A stretch of 64,000 nt of DNA from Cordylochernes scorpioides (taxonomy: Eukaryota > Arthropoda > Arachnida > Pseudoscorpiones > Chernetidae): NCBI GenBank assembly GCA_030710605.1, contig CP092863.1, positions 105,448,099 to 105,512,098 on the forward strand. The letters are read 5' to 3'. Positions within the stretch are counted from its first letter, which is position 1, and each line of letters begins with the position of its first letter. Shown here piece by piece: positions 1-9,475 of this stretch. The notes under the pieces are model-generated. The model made no database searches. It was not told the origin of the DNA and saw nothing but the letters and a program-made list of their open reading frames with translations. Made by a program: the position numbers and the translations under genes.

Positions 1-532
1 ATTTCACACACTATTTATTTATTTGGATTTGGTCTTATTACCATGTAGTCTTCTCTAGGAGATGTTATGAAATCGAAGTCGCCCTTCTACTAAAGAGAGC
101 CATAGCCTGTAGCCATGGTATGCGGTTGTTTATTTCCTGAATTTGCCAGAATTGACATTATGGTTCATTTTGCATCACCACCTTAACGTTCTATACCGTA
201 ATAATGAACCATTATGTATAGATTTAATGCATTTTTAGCGGTATATGTGCCTTTGTTAGTACTCTAAATTGTTTAGAACATAGAAGAGTCCTATGAAGGT
301 ATATGGATCCCCCATTTAAATCCAATTACACCATTGGCCCAGTTCCAGATTGGCTTCTAACCACATTCCACGTGCCAAATGTCCTTGGCTCTCCATGGCC
401 AGGTAATTGGCTCAAGGCATGTCACGGTTTTTTGTTTTCTCTTCTCACAGCAGCGCTATAAACCTCTATATAAAGATGATGTATTAGCCCGCCATCTGTT
501 ATAACAAATTTGAACTATTGTTTATTTAAAGA
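1..532. other. No gene recognised
   Basis: AT-rich sequence without a long open frame or a repeat that I recognise. A short GC-richer patch near 300-430 has no readable coding signal. The last bases lead into the inverted repeat that starts near 533. Confidence 0.5.
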
Positions 533-690
533 TCTTGATATTCTTTAACTATAGCGGTAGTTGCATTGCACATATATTGAAAACTAGCGGATGTACCCGG
601 CTCCGCCCGGGTTTTATTTGAGTGAAAGTTTGCCTAACGAATATTATTGAAAATAATTGAAAATAATATTCCGGAACACAGAATAATATT

Positions 691-1529
691 TAATTAAAAA
701 GGCATATATTGGATCAAAATATTATTTATTTTACCAATATTTCAGCTGGCTGAACGCCAACCTTTATCAAGGTGTTATAACATTTTAAAGTGTGTCAACA
801 ACAAACTCAGCGCCACTAACGTCAACAGCATTAAGTTTTTAAAATATTTTGTTATATTCAATGGGAAGAAAAATTTGAAAAATATATTTATATTATGAAC
901 AAAATAATTTTTGTAAAATATGGGTGTGAATATTTTGAAAATTAACAATAACGCCTATTTTATATTTTAAAATTATTTGTACTATGTGTAAAAATATTTT
1001 TCGTATAAAAATAAATAAAAATAACAAAATATATATAAAATAAAGGTTAAACTAATTTTTTTTTCTGAAAACACAAAGCGTAAAAAAATATTTGAAAAGT
1101 TGGTTGAAATATGTTTTCAGAAAAAAATTTAGTTTAACCTTTATTTTATATATATTTTGTTATTTTTATTTATTTTTATACGAAAAATATTTTTACACAT
1201 AGTACAAATTATTTTAAAATATAAAATAGGCGTTATTGTTAATTTTCAAAATATTCACACCCATATTTTACAAAAATTATTTTTTTCATAATATAAATAT
1301 ATTTTTCAAATTTTTCTCCCCATTGAATATAACAAAATATTTTAAAACCTTAATGCTGTTGTGACGCTATGTGGCGCTGAGTTTGTTGTTGACACACTTT
1401 AAAATGTTATAACACCTTGATAAAGGTTGGCGTTCAGCCAGCTGAAATATTGGTAAAATAAATAATTTTTTGATCCAATATATGCCTTTTTAATAAAAGA
1501 TTTATCTATGGATTGCTCTATTTTCAAAA
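691..1529. mobile_element. Large FB-A foldback element with 11-bp target duplication
   Basis: Two arms of about 375 bp (697-1073 and 1112-1493) are nearly perfect reverse complements around a loop of about 38 bp. The ends carry the family signature GGCATATATTGGATCAAA, then a GTTGGC/GCCAAC hairpin with GGCTGAACGCC at its core. The direct repeat CAGAATAATAT flanks the element at 680-690 and 1530-1540. The right side has an extra tail ending GCTCTATTTTCAAAA. A long, non-TA duplication plus a one-sided tail suggests target-primed retroposition rather than cut-and-paste transposition (inference). Confidence 0.7.
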
Positions 1530-1661
1530 CAGAATAATATGATAATAATATTCATTACATTATATATTAATATAATATATAAAATATATTTTTCGAGCAA
1601 ACATATTTTCTCTCTCTACTGAATAGATTTCTAAAAAGATATATATAAATATAAATATCTA

Positions 1662-1703
1662 GAGATATACTACATGATCTTAGCCAAAAGGCCGAGAAAC
1701 GAT
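1662..1703 (-). pseudogene. U2 snRNA 5' fragment
   Basis: Read on the minus strand from 1703, the first 29 bases match the conserved 5' end of U2 spliceosomal RNA with one difference (T for C at position 5). A short deletion follows, then TGTAGTAT, which includes the U2 branch-site recognition segment. The similarity stops there: the Sm site and later stem-loops are absent, so it cannot make a working snRNA. It begins about 14 bases inside the presumed 5' end of the Helitron, so capture by that element is the simplest reading. Confidence 0.75.
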
Positions 1704-1929
1704 ATTTTATAAATAGAGGTAGGTTTTAAGTGCCACAAAAACAATCTCCGAGAATTTGAATAAACACTTTTTATCTTACACGTTTCCAATAAATCTCTCT
1801 ATAGAATACTTAGAAAGTATCCAACAAACATTTTCTTACTTTGTGATCAATTAAAATGTTTATTCAATCGATATATAAAAATAATATTGAATACATTTTT
1901 ATCTTCAAAGATATAGTTTTAATAAATTT

Positions 1930-2095
1930 GAACTATTGACGCGTACGATTCTTTTTTTTTAATAAATCAATTTTCTACTGTTCTTACTGCAATGTTAAGC
2001 AAGGCCCTCCCCAATTTTATCATTGCAGTAAGGGCAGTAGAAAATTGATTCATTTTTAAAATAATAATACACTTCAAAAATAGTTCAAGTTTCTT
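1930..2095. repeat. FB-C foldback relic
   Basis: Arms with the family phrase CTTACTGCAATG and its inverse CATTGCAGTAAG surround a short centre containing GGCCCTCCCC. The centre has lost the hammerhead strands seen in the longer copies at 5172 and 14001. Confidence 0.65.
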
Positions 2096-2458
2096 AAAAC
2101 TTTATATCTTTGAGGATAAAAATGCATTTAATATTATTTTTATATATCGATTGAATAAACATTTTAATTGATCACAAAGTAAGAAAATGTTTGTTGGATA
2201 TTTTCTAAGTATTCTATATAGAGATTTATTGGAAATGTGCAATATAAAAATGGTTTCATTCAAATTCTCGCAGATGTTTTTTGTGGCGCTTAAAGCCCAT
2301 TTTCAATATGTGTGCAATGCAACTACCGCTATAGTTAGAGAGCATCAAGAATTGTAAATACCCATTTGAAGCCTTGATATTAAATTTATTAAATGTGTTT
2401 AATCAAATTTTATATTCAATATAATATGTCCAGACTTAGACAATATCGCCTCTACATA

Positions 2459-2963
2459 CACTCAGGGACAAAACCTAAGGAAGTTGTACCTTGTTAGCAT
2501 GTATATCGGGATTCATACAATAACTATGAAAGATACACTCATGGACAAAATTTAAGGAAGTTGTACCTTTTTAGCATGTATATCGGGATTCATACAATAA
2601 CTATGAAAGATACACTCATGGGCAAAACTTAAGGAAGTTATACCATTTACCATGTATATCGGTATTGAGACAATAACTCTGAAAAATACACTCATGGACA
2701 AAACTTAAGAAAGTTTTACCTTTTAGCATGTATATCGGGATTCAGGCAATAACTATGAAAGATACACTCATGGGACAAAGCTTAAGGAAGTTATACCATT
2801 TAGTATGTATATCGGGATTGAGACAATAACTCTGAAAGATATTACAGTGACTTTTATTGAAGTTACACGAGATAACAAGTGTGAGCTTAAATTGTCTCTT
2901 CAATAAAAGTATATACGACCGGCGACAAAGATTTTCCACTTCCTTAAGCTTTGTCTATGAGTG
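2459..2963. mobile_element. CACTCATGG MITE with internal 76-bp repeats
   Basis: The element lies between TA dinucleotides and has terminal inverted repeats of the type CACTCATGGACAAAACTTAA (left copy diverged to CACTCAGGG; right end reads CTATGAGTG at 2955-2963). Inside are about five tandem copies of a unit of roughly 76 bp that begins with the terminal repeat itself, then a unique segment with GACCGGCGAC. The TA target points to the Tc1/mariner superfamily; no transposase is present. Confidence 0.7.
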
Positions 2964-3224
2964 TATATAATAACAATGATAATAATCCATATTCCCACGC
3001 ACACCAAGCAATAAGACCACAAGAGAGCAGTATGCAAAAAGACAGACGAGCTATGTATAGTGAATAAAATCATATATTTTATGGAATTCTCAAACCATAT
3101 TAACATACGCATAGCTCGGAAAACATGGAACTTGCTGATCTCACAATTATGGAGACCATGTCAAACTATGGTCCGGTAGCGTTCATTGATGGATTCCTTC
3201 AACCAGGAAAGGCAGGGGCTATTC

Positions 3225-3480
3225 TGACCGTTCACATGATCATTTTAAATAGCAGAGCACCATCTAGTGGAACAAAAATCAACTAAACGTTTATTTAGGC
3301 TTGTCCCATGATAAATTCAGCCAACCTAATTTCTCGATAAATAAGAAGCCCAACTACGAATTTATTAAGAAAATGCGTTGGCCAAATATAAGGGAACAGG
3401 TTAAATCAATATTTAGTTAATATCTGTTCCACTAGATGGCGCTCTACCATCTAAAAAGCTCATGTAAGCGTGGTCAGGAT
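3225..3480. repeat. FB-B foldback element, decayed
   Basis: Two inverted halves meet near 3330-3400. Both sides hold the family phrase CCATCTAGTGGAAC or its inverse, and the right half ends with GTGGTCAGGATATG. Segments with GCCAACCTAATTT and GTTGGCCAAAT pair. No hammerhead core survives in this copy. Confidence 0.55.
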
Positions 3481-3510
3481 ATGTATATTTCTATTTTTTA
3501 ATACAAATAT

Positions 3511-4354
3511 ATATAATACAATATAATGCGGTTTATGATTGTAGAACGACATTATTTTTTCCGTTTATCATTACTCTTCACAATTCATTCTTTCATACTT
3601 CATCCCTAAGGTTAGAAATAATCGTTATTTCTCCTTAAAATAAATTTTGATTTTTCGTTCAAAAGAAACACATGCGGGATAATTTTCAAATGTTGTTCTA
3701 CAAGTATATATAATACTTCAGAATATAACGACAATTGAAGAGGAGTGTCTTATAAGAAATATCATTCGCAAGCTTTCAGACGCATGCGTCCTTCTACAAG
3801 CTTTACAATGACAAAAAGTCATATAAGAGTCATAAGTAAATATAAAACTTGTATATTAATATAGGTAGACAATATACAGTGCTATTGACTATTGAGCAGA
3901 GAGCAAGAAGAGCAGGGGTCACATACTTGCCACAGGCTTCACTGTCCTGCGTCAGGGTGGAAAGCAGCTCCTGGAGCACAGGCAGAGAGAAGTTCTCAGT
4001 TGGGAAGACATTGGTAATCTTGGTACACAGGGCACGGGCTTGTCGACGGACTTCATGCTTGGAGTGCAGCAAGAGCATCACAAGGGCTTGGTAGAGGGGT
4101 TGAGAGCTTGGGTTGAGGCTCTTTGCATGGTCCAAGAGAAGATTTTCTGCCAGGACATCCCTGGACACTTTTATTTTTCCGTTTATCATTACTCTTCACA
4201 ATTCATCCTTTCGTACTTCATCCAAAAGGTTAGAAATAGTCGTTATTTCTCCTTGAAATAAATTTTGATTTTTCGTTGAAGGGAAACACATGCGGGATAG
4301 TATTTCAAATGTCGTTTTACAATCATTAGCCGCATTATATTGTATTGTAATATA
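3511..4354. mobile_element. TIR-bounded segment enclosing a GCN1-like exon
   Basis: Inverted termini of about 43 bp (3511-3553 and 4308-4354; shared core ACAATATAATGCGG) enclose 0.84 kb. Next to them lies a direct repeat of about 155 bp (3550-3705 and 4174-4320, both with CCGTTTATCATTACTC). The left copy by itself forms a complete short MITE. The right copy lacks its left end and abuts the exon exactly at its acceptor. Either a MITE pair captured a piece of host gene, as Pack-type elements do, or two MITEs inserted on each side of a resident exon. I favour capture because no other GCN1 exon is visible in 64 kb. Confidence 0.5.
3927..4167 (-). pseudogene. GCN1-like HEAT-repeat exon fragment
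   Basis: An open frame of about 80 codons on the minus strand has a far higher GC content than its surroundings and typical coding codon use. The translation contains LLLDHAKSL, YQALVMLLLHS, HEVRRQARAL and LPVLQELLSTL. These follow the order and spacing I know from the N-terminal third of GCN1, the ribosome-bound scaffold that activates the eIF2-alpha kinase GCN2. A consensus donor (GTATGT, 3926-3921) ends it. The acceptor side is poor: an AG at 4168-4169, or another at 4161-4162, preceded by purines, because MITE sequence starts there. It is therefore probably truncated at its 5' side and unlikely to splice. Assignment rests on recall of the family, not on a search. Confidence 0.55.
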
Positions 4355-4561
4355 CAGTGCGTTTATACGAGCATCTTATCCATATCTTCCTTAAACCTCA
4401 TCATAAAGGATAAATTATCAGGTACAGACTATAGAAGCAAAATCGATAATACAATATTGTAGCAACAATAACTATTTATTATTTTACATTAGTATTAATA
4501 AAGTATCATTTTTTATGTTTATATTTTAATACTCTGTAAACTCATTTTCTTATCTTTTTTT

Positions 4562-4912
4562 TTTTAAAGAAGACAGAGGCAATTTTGTACACACTTGGTT
4601 ATCTCGTATATCTTCAATAAAGGTCACTGTAATATCTTTCAGAGTTATTGTCTGAATCCCGATATACATGTTGAGAGGTACAACTTCCTTAAGTTTTGTC
4701 CATGAGTGTATCTTTCAGAGTTATTGTATGAATCCCGATATACATGCTAAAAGGTACAACTTCCTTAAGTTTTGTCTATGAGTGTATCTTTCAGAGTTAT
4801 TGTCTGAATCCCGATATACATGCTAAAAGGTACAACTTCCTTAAGTTTTATCCATGAGTGTATCTTTCAGAGTTATAGTCTGAATCCCGATATATATGCT
4901 GAGAGATAGAAC
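4562..4912. mobile_element. CACTCATGG MITE, partial
   Basis: The unique MITE segment (AGACAGAGGCAATTTTG...) is followed by four units of 76 bp in the orientation CATGAGTGTATCTTTCAG (near 4701, 4777 and 4853). The right terminal repeat is lost after 4912. Confidence 0.65.
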
Positions 4913-5171
4913 AATTTCTCATCTTTTTATCATTCATAGTTTGTTCTTGCCTTAAATAAATTGCTGTGTCACCCCGTAGATTGTCTTTCCTTTTTTTCCA
5001 GGTGGCAATATTGTAACGATTTAGTATAGCAAATAGAATCTTTGGGTAGGTTCACACCACGGATGACATCCCAGTTTTCCTAATTCTTTTCCAGTTCACT
5101 CATTGTATGGGATTCGTATTTTACTTTAACAGAAAAGCAATGGTATTAAATAGTTACATCTTCTATATATT

Positions 5172-5463
5172 AAAATTCGAAACTATTTAAACGCGTAAGA
5201 TTCTTTTTGAAATTGAGCAATTTCTGCTGCCCTTACTGCAATGAAAAAAATTAAAGGGAGGACCTGGCTCATCAGTGGTGAACCCTCCCAGCGATTTCGC
5301 CAGTTTAATCTACCATACCGCTGTTATATTGCATTTTTGGAACTTCCTTTTATAGTGATACTGTTGCTAGACTCTTGGAATTAATTATTCCATTGCAGTA
5401 AGTGCAGAAGAAATTGTTTAATATCAAAAAGAATCTTACGCGTTTAAAATAGATTCGAATTTT
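5172..5463. mobile_element. FB-C foldback element, complete copy
   Basis: Arms of about 73 bp (5172-5243 and 5391-5463) are inverted copies of each other, running from AAAATTCGAA through AACGCGTAAGATTCTTTTTG to TTACTGCAATG. The interior holds the permuted hammerhead core (5264-5322) and about 70 bp of AT-rich filler. There is no protein, so the element must use the machinery of another. The right flank GATAACAGATGGCGC recurs beside other copies, suggesting a preferred target or a longer element. Confidence 0.65.
5264..5322 (-). ncRNA. Hammerhead core in non-standard strand order (copy A)
   Basis: Read 5' to 3' on the minus strand: AGCGGT, cleavage base A, TGGTAGA, TTAAA, CTGGC, GAAA, TCGCT, GGGAGGG, TTCACCA, CTGATGA, GCCAG. 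Stem III is AGCGGT with ATCGCT (one G-U pair), stem II is CTGGC with GCCAG (perfect), and stem I is TGGTAGA with TTCACCA (six of seven). All invariant hammerhead core bases are present, but the GAAA strand comes before the CTGATGA strand. Activity is untested. Confidence 0.5.
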
Positions 5464-5481
5464 GATAACAGATGGCGCTCA

Positions 5482-5786
5482 TCTATATATATATATATAA
5501 ATCAATGTTTGTATGTTTGCTTGTTTTTATAGGTAAAAAATACGGGGAAGACGATAGGCTATTTTAAAAATATATAAATCAATTATTAAAACTATATATT
5601 CAAATTATTCTACTTAGCTCACGAACAGCGCCCTCTAACAGAGATTAGATTAAATTATGCTGATGCAAACAAATAGATAATGCTAATAACAAACAATTAT
5701 TTAAAAAAATCTTATCTAAATATATATCACTCGGGTAGATATGCACACGGATCAATCCCGGGGCGAAGCCCGGGTCACCCATCTAG
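5482..5786 (+). mobile_element. Non-autonomous Helitron
   Basis: It starts with TCTATATATATATATA directly after an A. It ends with a perfect GC-rich hairpin (5757-5774, CCCGGG arms), nine bases, then CTAG (5783-5786) followed by T. The A/T target, TC start, terminal hairpin and CTRR end all agree with Helitrons. At 305 bp it encodes nothing. The ends at 584 and 45900 share this design. Confidence 0.75.
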
Positions 5787-6352
5787 TATTCTATATATTA
5801 ATGTACACACATATATATGAATATAACATATTCTCAATATACATTATTAATTCATTATGTATTTACTTTTAACCCCCTCATTTACATATAATTACAACAA
5901 AATAAGTTACAAGAGAAAAGAGATTTCCAAAGTTGGACGCATGTAAGCCTCTATTTATTCAACCCTATTGTGAAGATTATACATTTAGTAGAGTAGTTGA
6001 AAAAAAAACAAAGTTTAATATATTCGTCGTTAATGGCTTATAATCCCTTCTCAGAATTGAGCGTATTTGGCTCAGCGATGTCTAATTAGGGCTTCCCCCT
6101 CAAATCTAATGTTGGGAAACACTGTTTACATAATTCCTGTCAGACATGGACTTAAGTTCTTACTTTGGAATATGCTCATTATAACTGACGTTTGGAGATT
6201 ACGGCCTCTAATTTATATCTCGTTGTGTATTTAATTACATAACCACGCAGAGTTGTTTACTCTGTGTTTCTATATGTAAATAAAAGTTGCATATTGTTGC
6301 ATCATGATTAATGCGCGTATTTTCAAAATTATTTATAATATTATTTCTAATA

Positions 6353-6593
6353 CACCCATACCTCGCTTTGCGTCGGGGTTAGGTTCCAAAAAAAAAGGCA
6401 AAGTGAAAATAAGTGAAAGCGCAATCAAAGACAAAGGTGTTGCCATATTTTAGGAAAAAAAAATTAAAGACTCGAATCCAAAACAACGAAACTTCGAAAA
6501 TCTAACGACGCACAGTGAAAATCACTAAAAATTAAGCAGCGACGCAACTTCGAAAAAACGCAAAACGAAACGACGCAAAGCGAGGTATTGGTG
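6353..6593. mobile_element. MITE, pogo/mariner-like
   Basis: A 241-bp element lies between TA dinucleotides. Its terminal inverted repeats (CCTCGCTTTGCGTCG at the left, CGACGCAAAGCGAGG at the right) are nearly perfect over about 23 bp. The interior is rich in GAAA and CGAAA words and has no open frame. TA duplication and end type suggest mobilisation by a mariner/pogo transposase (inference). Confidence 0.75.
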
Positions 6594-7304
6594 TATATTT
6601 ATTTATTTTGATAAAACAGATTATCACTATAAAATATTATGTACTATAAAAAATTCTTATTTTGATACACTTAATACCCAACCTGCTTTAAACTTTGATG
6701 TGATAAATAAAGAGAGATTCTAGGTGCTACCTAAATATATAGTTGTCTTATTATTGACTGGTTTAACCTTGTAGAATGGCTGAGACACGTTCTGGAAAGA
6801 TACAAGACACGACTGAGGAGAGAATCAAGACTGAAGAATCTGCCAAACCGCAGCCTGGTGCAACAATATATAAATTTTATACATTAATATGTTAATATAA
6901 TCTGGGAAAAAAATAGAAATTTAAATATATTTCAAGTATAATATATAAATAATATAACGTTTTTTAAAAAATATAAACAACTTTATTCGTTATTTAAGTA
7001 AAATATTGTGTGAATTTTTAAATTTATAGAAGTTTTTATTAACAATGATATTTTTAAATTTTGAATTACAAGCTTTCAAGTGATAACCAATCTTCCACAC
7101 GATTATCTAATTGATTCCAGTTGATGTCGAAAACCACGCCATCTCCTCAGCGGCGAAGTACGCCATCTATCAATTCTTCGTAGATCACGAAATACGTGGT
7201 GTTGCTGGAGACCCACTGGCGATTCTCCACCAATCTCTGCAGCGGTGATGCCATGTTCATTGTACATAGTATCTTACATATATATATTTAATTATATATA
7301 TTTT

Positions 7305-7585
7305 TAATTAAAAAGGCATATATTGGATCAAAAATCATTTATTTTACCAACCTTTATCAAGGTGTTATAACATATTTAATGTGTGTCAACAACAAACTCA
7401 GCGCTACATAACGTCAACAGAATTAAGTATGTAGCGCTGAGTTTGTTGTTGACACACATTAAATATGTTTTAACACCTTGATAAAGGTTGGCGTTCAGCC
7501 AACTGAAATATTGGTAAAATAATTGATTTTTTGATCCAATATATGCTTTTAATTAAAGATTTATTTATGGATTGCTCTATTTTCA
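7305..7585. mobile_element. FB-A foldback element, short copy
   Basis: The inverted arms (7312-7430 and 7425-7555) meet head to head. The arms carry GGCATATATTGGATCAAA and ACCTTTATCAAGGTG, and the right tail ends GCTCTATTTTCAAAA. It is the small counterpart of the element at 691. Confidence 0.65.
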
Positions 7586-7689
7586 AAAATATTTTAATAT
7601 TTTTTCTATTGTTTTTTCATGTGTTAAGCGTATTTACGCAAGTTTGGCCTTAAATACCCATTTCTTGGTTTCTTAAGAAGCCTCTGGGA

Positions 7690-7912
7690 CCAAAATTATT
7701 TTTGGTCGCAGTGGTTACAGCCTACTCCACGCTGACGAGCGCCAACAACGCCAAACGCGTTGGTGGATCGCTTTTTCTATTTATCAAGAAATTGGGTTGG
7801 CCAAATATCACGGAGCAAGCTAAATAAACGTTTAGTTTATTTTTGCTCTTCTAGATGGCGCTCTGCCATCTAAAAAGCACATGTGCTCGTGGTCAGGAAA
7901 TGCCCTCTTCAT
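7690..7912 (+). mobile_element. FB-B element with hammerhead ribozyme
   Basis: About 220 bp containing, in order, a hammerhead motif (7726-7767), a TTATCAAGAAATTGGGTTGG segment, an AAACGTTTAGTTTATTT segment, then GATGGCGCTCTGCCATC and the end TGGTCAGGAAATGCCC. The same order occurs at 49635-49840. Small hammerhead-bearing non-coding elements are known as retrozymes and as parts of Penelope-like elements; which applies here is unknown. Confidence 0.55.
7726..7767 (+). ncRNA. Type I minimal hammerhead, mutated core
   Basis: The order is standard for type I: TCCACG, CTGACGA, short stem II (GCG with CGC), CAAA where GAAA is expected, ACGCGT, cleavage base T, then GGTGGA. Stem I pairs five of six positions. 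The G-to-C change in the GAAA box should abolish cleavage. The palindromic ACGCGT stem III is typical of the small dimer-forming hammerheads of retroelements. Confidence 0.55.
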
Positions 7913-8069
7913 TTTTAATATATATATCTCGGAGAAGTAAAATCCTCTGCAATACATATGAATAATAAGTAAAAAAAGCTCCCGAGGCTTGGCCTGGTAC
8001 TTTAGCTGTAGACATGTGATGTACTTCAGTTCAAGCTGACACAGTCTTCTATCTGTCATGATTCTCACC

Positions 8070-9050
8070 CACTACGGGCACTAACTGGAGCCAAGTCTTT
8101 ATAGAGGAGTGTCTAACATAAGATTGCGAGAGAGAGAGAGAGAAATAGTTCAGACTGGGCACTTTTGCATGTATTGACAAGATGTCAATAAAATTATTTT
8201 AAATATCAAAAATTGTTTACAAGATTATCAATCATAGCCATATAGACATAACGTATATATGCAAATATAGTGCTAGCTAGGAAATAATTCGTGTTTCTTT
8301 AATATTAGCCTATAGATAAGCCTATTTATAAGCGAATTTGGCTTGAATCCTTACATATCACATTTTAAAACACACACACGATAATCATTGTGAAGATTAT
8401 TTTATAATTGAACTGAAGACTATAAAATTAGAGCTGATAAAACCTATATAAAAATCATTTTGAAAGGATCCAATCTATCGATGTTTCAATAAACCTAAAT
8501 CCCCATTAATAAGAGGTTTCCAGCAAATAGCGCACTTATCAAAATGGCGCTATAGGGTCTGCAATAAAAGAAAACGTAGAAGAATTTTACGATCGCCGTG
8601 TATAAATGCCTGTATGGCCTGCATTGAGCCCTGAATATTTTTATGGGGTCCATTTCTCAATGGTGTCTACTCTATATATACAATATTTCCTTTTTGTATC
8701 TTTCATAAAAATGTTGATGATAACGTTTTAAAATATTAATATATTGTGTGTGAGTATGATATTTTGTTGGGTTCTCGTTCCATTGTTGAATATTGCATTG
8801 TTGTATAAAGTCAGTTTTTAAAGATTACCTCTGTGACTATTTAGCAACCATTGTGTTGATCGTTCTGTAATAGTTTTTCCATTGTTTTTATTGTTTATTA
8901 ATTGAAGGTTCTCCATATTTTTTGTTTTCTTTTATTTTAAAAATATTTAGTATTATTATATTAATATATGTACCTTATCCCAGTACAATATCACATTTGT
9001 ACTATTTTTTCTCATTGTGTCGCGGTCTTACGCAATTCTGGCCTTAACTA
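8070..9050. other. No gene recognised; (AG)n tract
   Basis: AT-rich sequence with a short (AG)n microsatellite near 8130-8150. No open frame above background, no paired termini and no family seen elsewhere in the window. Confidence 0.5.
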
Positions 9051-9054
9051 CCCA

Positions 9055-9300
9055 TTTCATGATTTTTCAGGATGCCTGAATGACCAATTTTTGGTCGTTG
9101 AGGTACAGCTTGCACCACGCTGATGAGGGCCAACAGCCTGAAGCGCGTCCGTGGTTAGCTTTTCTTGATTAATCCAATAATGGGTATTTGGCCATTTCTG
9201 GAATAATTAGAAATCAACGAGAATAGTTGATATTTACTCCAAAAGATGGCGCAAGCCATCAGCAACTTTAAGTTATACGATAAAGAGATGTCATTTTCTT
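9055..9300 (+). mobile_element. FB-B related element with hammerhead ribozyme
   Basis: Same plan as the FB-B elements but with a different body: hammerhead (9114-9155), TTTTCTTGATTAATCC, an inverted pair AAATCAACGA/GTTGATATTTA, then AAGATGGCGCAAGCCATC. Decayed relatives lie at 11870-12125 and 13335-13560. Confidence 0.5.
9114..9155 (+). ncRNA. Type I minimal hammerhead
   Basis: ACCACG (9114-9119), CTGATGA (9120-9126), stem II GGGC/GCCT around CAACA, GAAG (9140-9143, GAAA expected), short self-complementary stem III, GTC cleavage triplet ending at C9149, then CGTGGT (9150-9155). Stem I pairs perfectly over six bases. It has the best stem I and cleavage site of the three type I copies; only the last A of GAAA is changed, giving a G-T wobble at the 15.1/16.1 pair. 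Confidence 0.6.
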
Positions 9301-9475
9301 AATTAATATTTATATTTAACACAAATGTGTAGGACATGTTTAGAACTGTGTTGTACTTACAGTAAAAGCAGGTACTAACTACTACCCACTCTAATTAACA
9401 TGGGCTGCACCACGTGTACTAGGTCTAACTGATGTGTAATATTTTAAATATTTTACTATATATCATCAAAGCAGA

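Larger units (their letters stand above)
584..1717 (-). mobile_element. Non-autonomous Helitron carrying a U2 snRNA fragment
   Basis: On the minus strand the element ends with a GC-rich hairpin (595-612) followed by CTAG (584-587), and a T lies next to it. The other end reads TCTATTTATAAAAT from 1717. The hairpin-plus-CTRR end and insertion between A and T are Helitron hallmarks. The right arm of the surrounding inverted repeat supplies an empty site (CCCA next to TTTTC near 2300) that fixes both boundaries to within two bases. Without the later foldback insertion (691-1529) it is about 284 bp, close to the Helitron at 5482. It has no Rep/helicase and so must be mobilised in trans. Confidence 0.7.
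533..2350. repeat. Imperfect inverted repeat, left arm split by a Helitron
   Basis: The stretch 533-583 plus 1720-1925 reads as the reverse complement of 2098-2350; both arms hold the phrase CTATAGCGGTAGTTGCATTG. The left arm is interrupted exactly at the ends of the Helitron at 584-1717, while the right arm keeps the uninterrupted site near 2300. The centre (1930-2095) holds a shrunken FB-C foldback element. This is inferred to be one old foldback element later hit by a Helitron. Confidence 0.75.

Noticed and set aside
1380-1460. Hammerhead-like phrase in FB-A (CTTGATAAAGG, GGCGTTCAGCC hairpin, GAAATATTGG)
   Set aside because: CTTGATA does not match the CUGANGA box, and no stem I or cleavage site fits; the pattern is explained by two simple hairpins.
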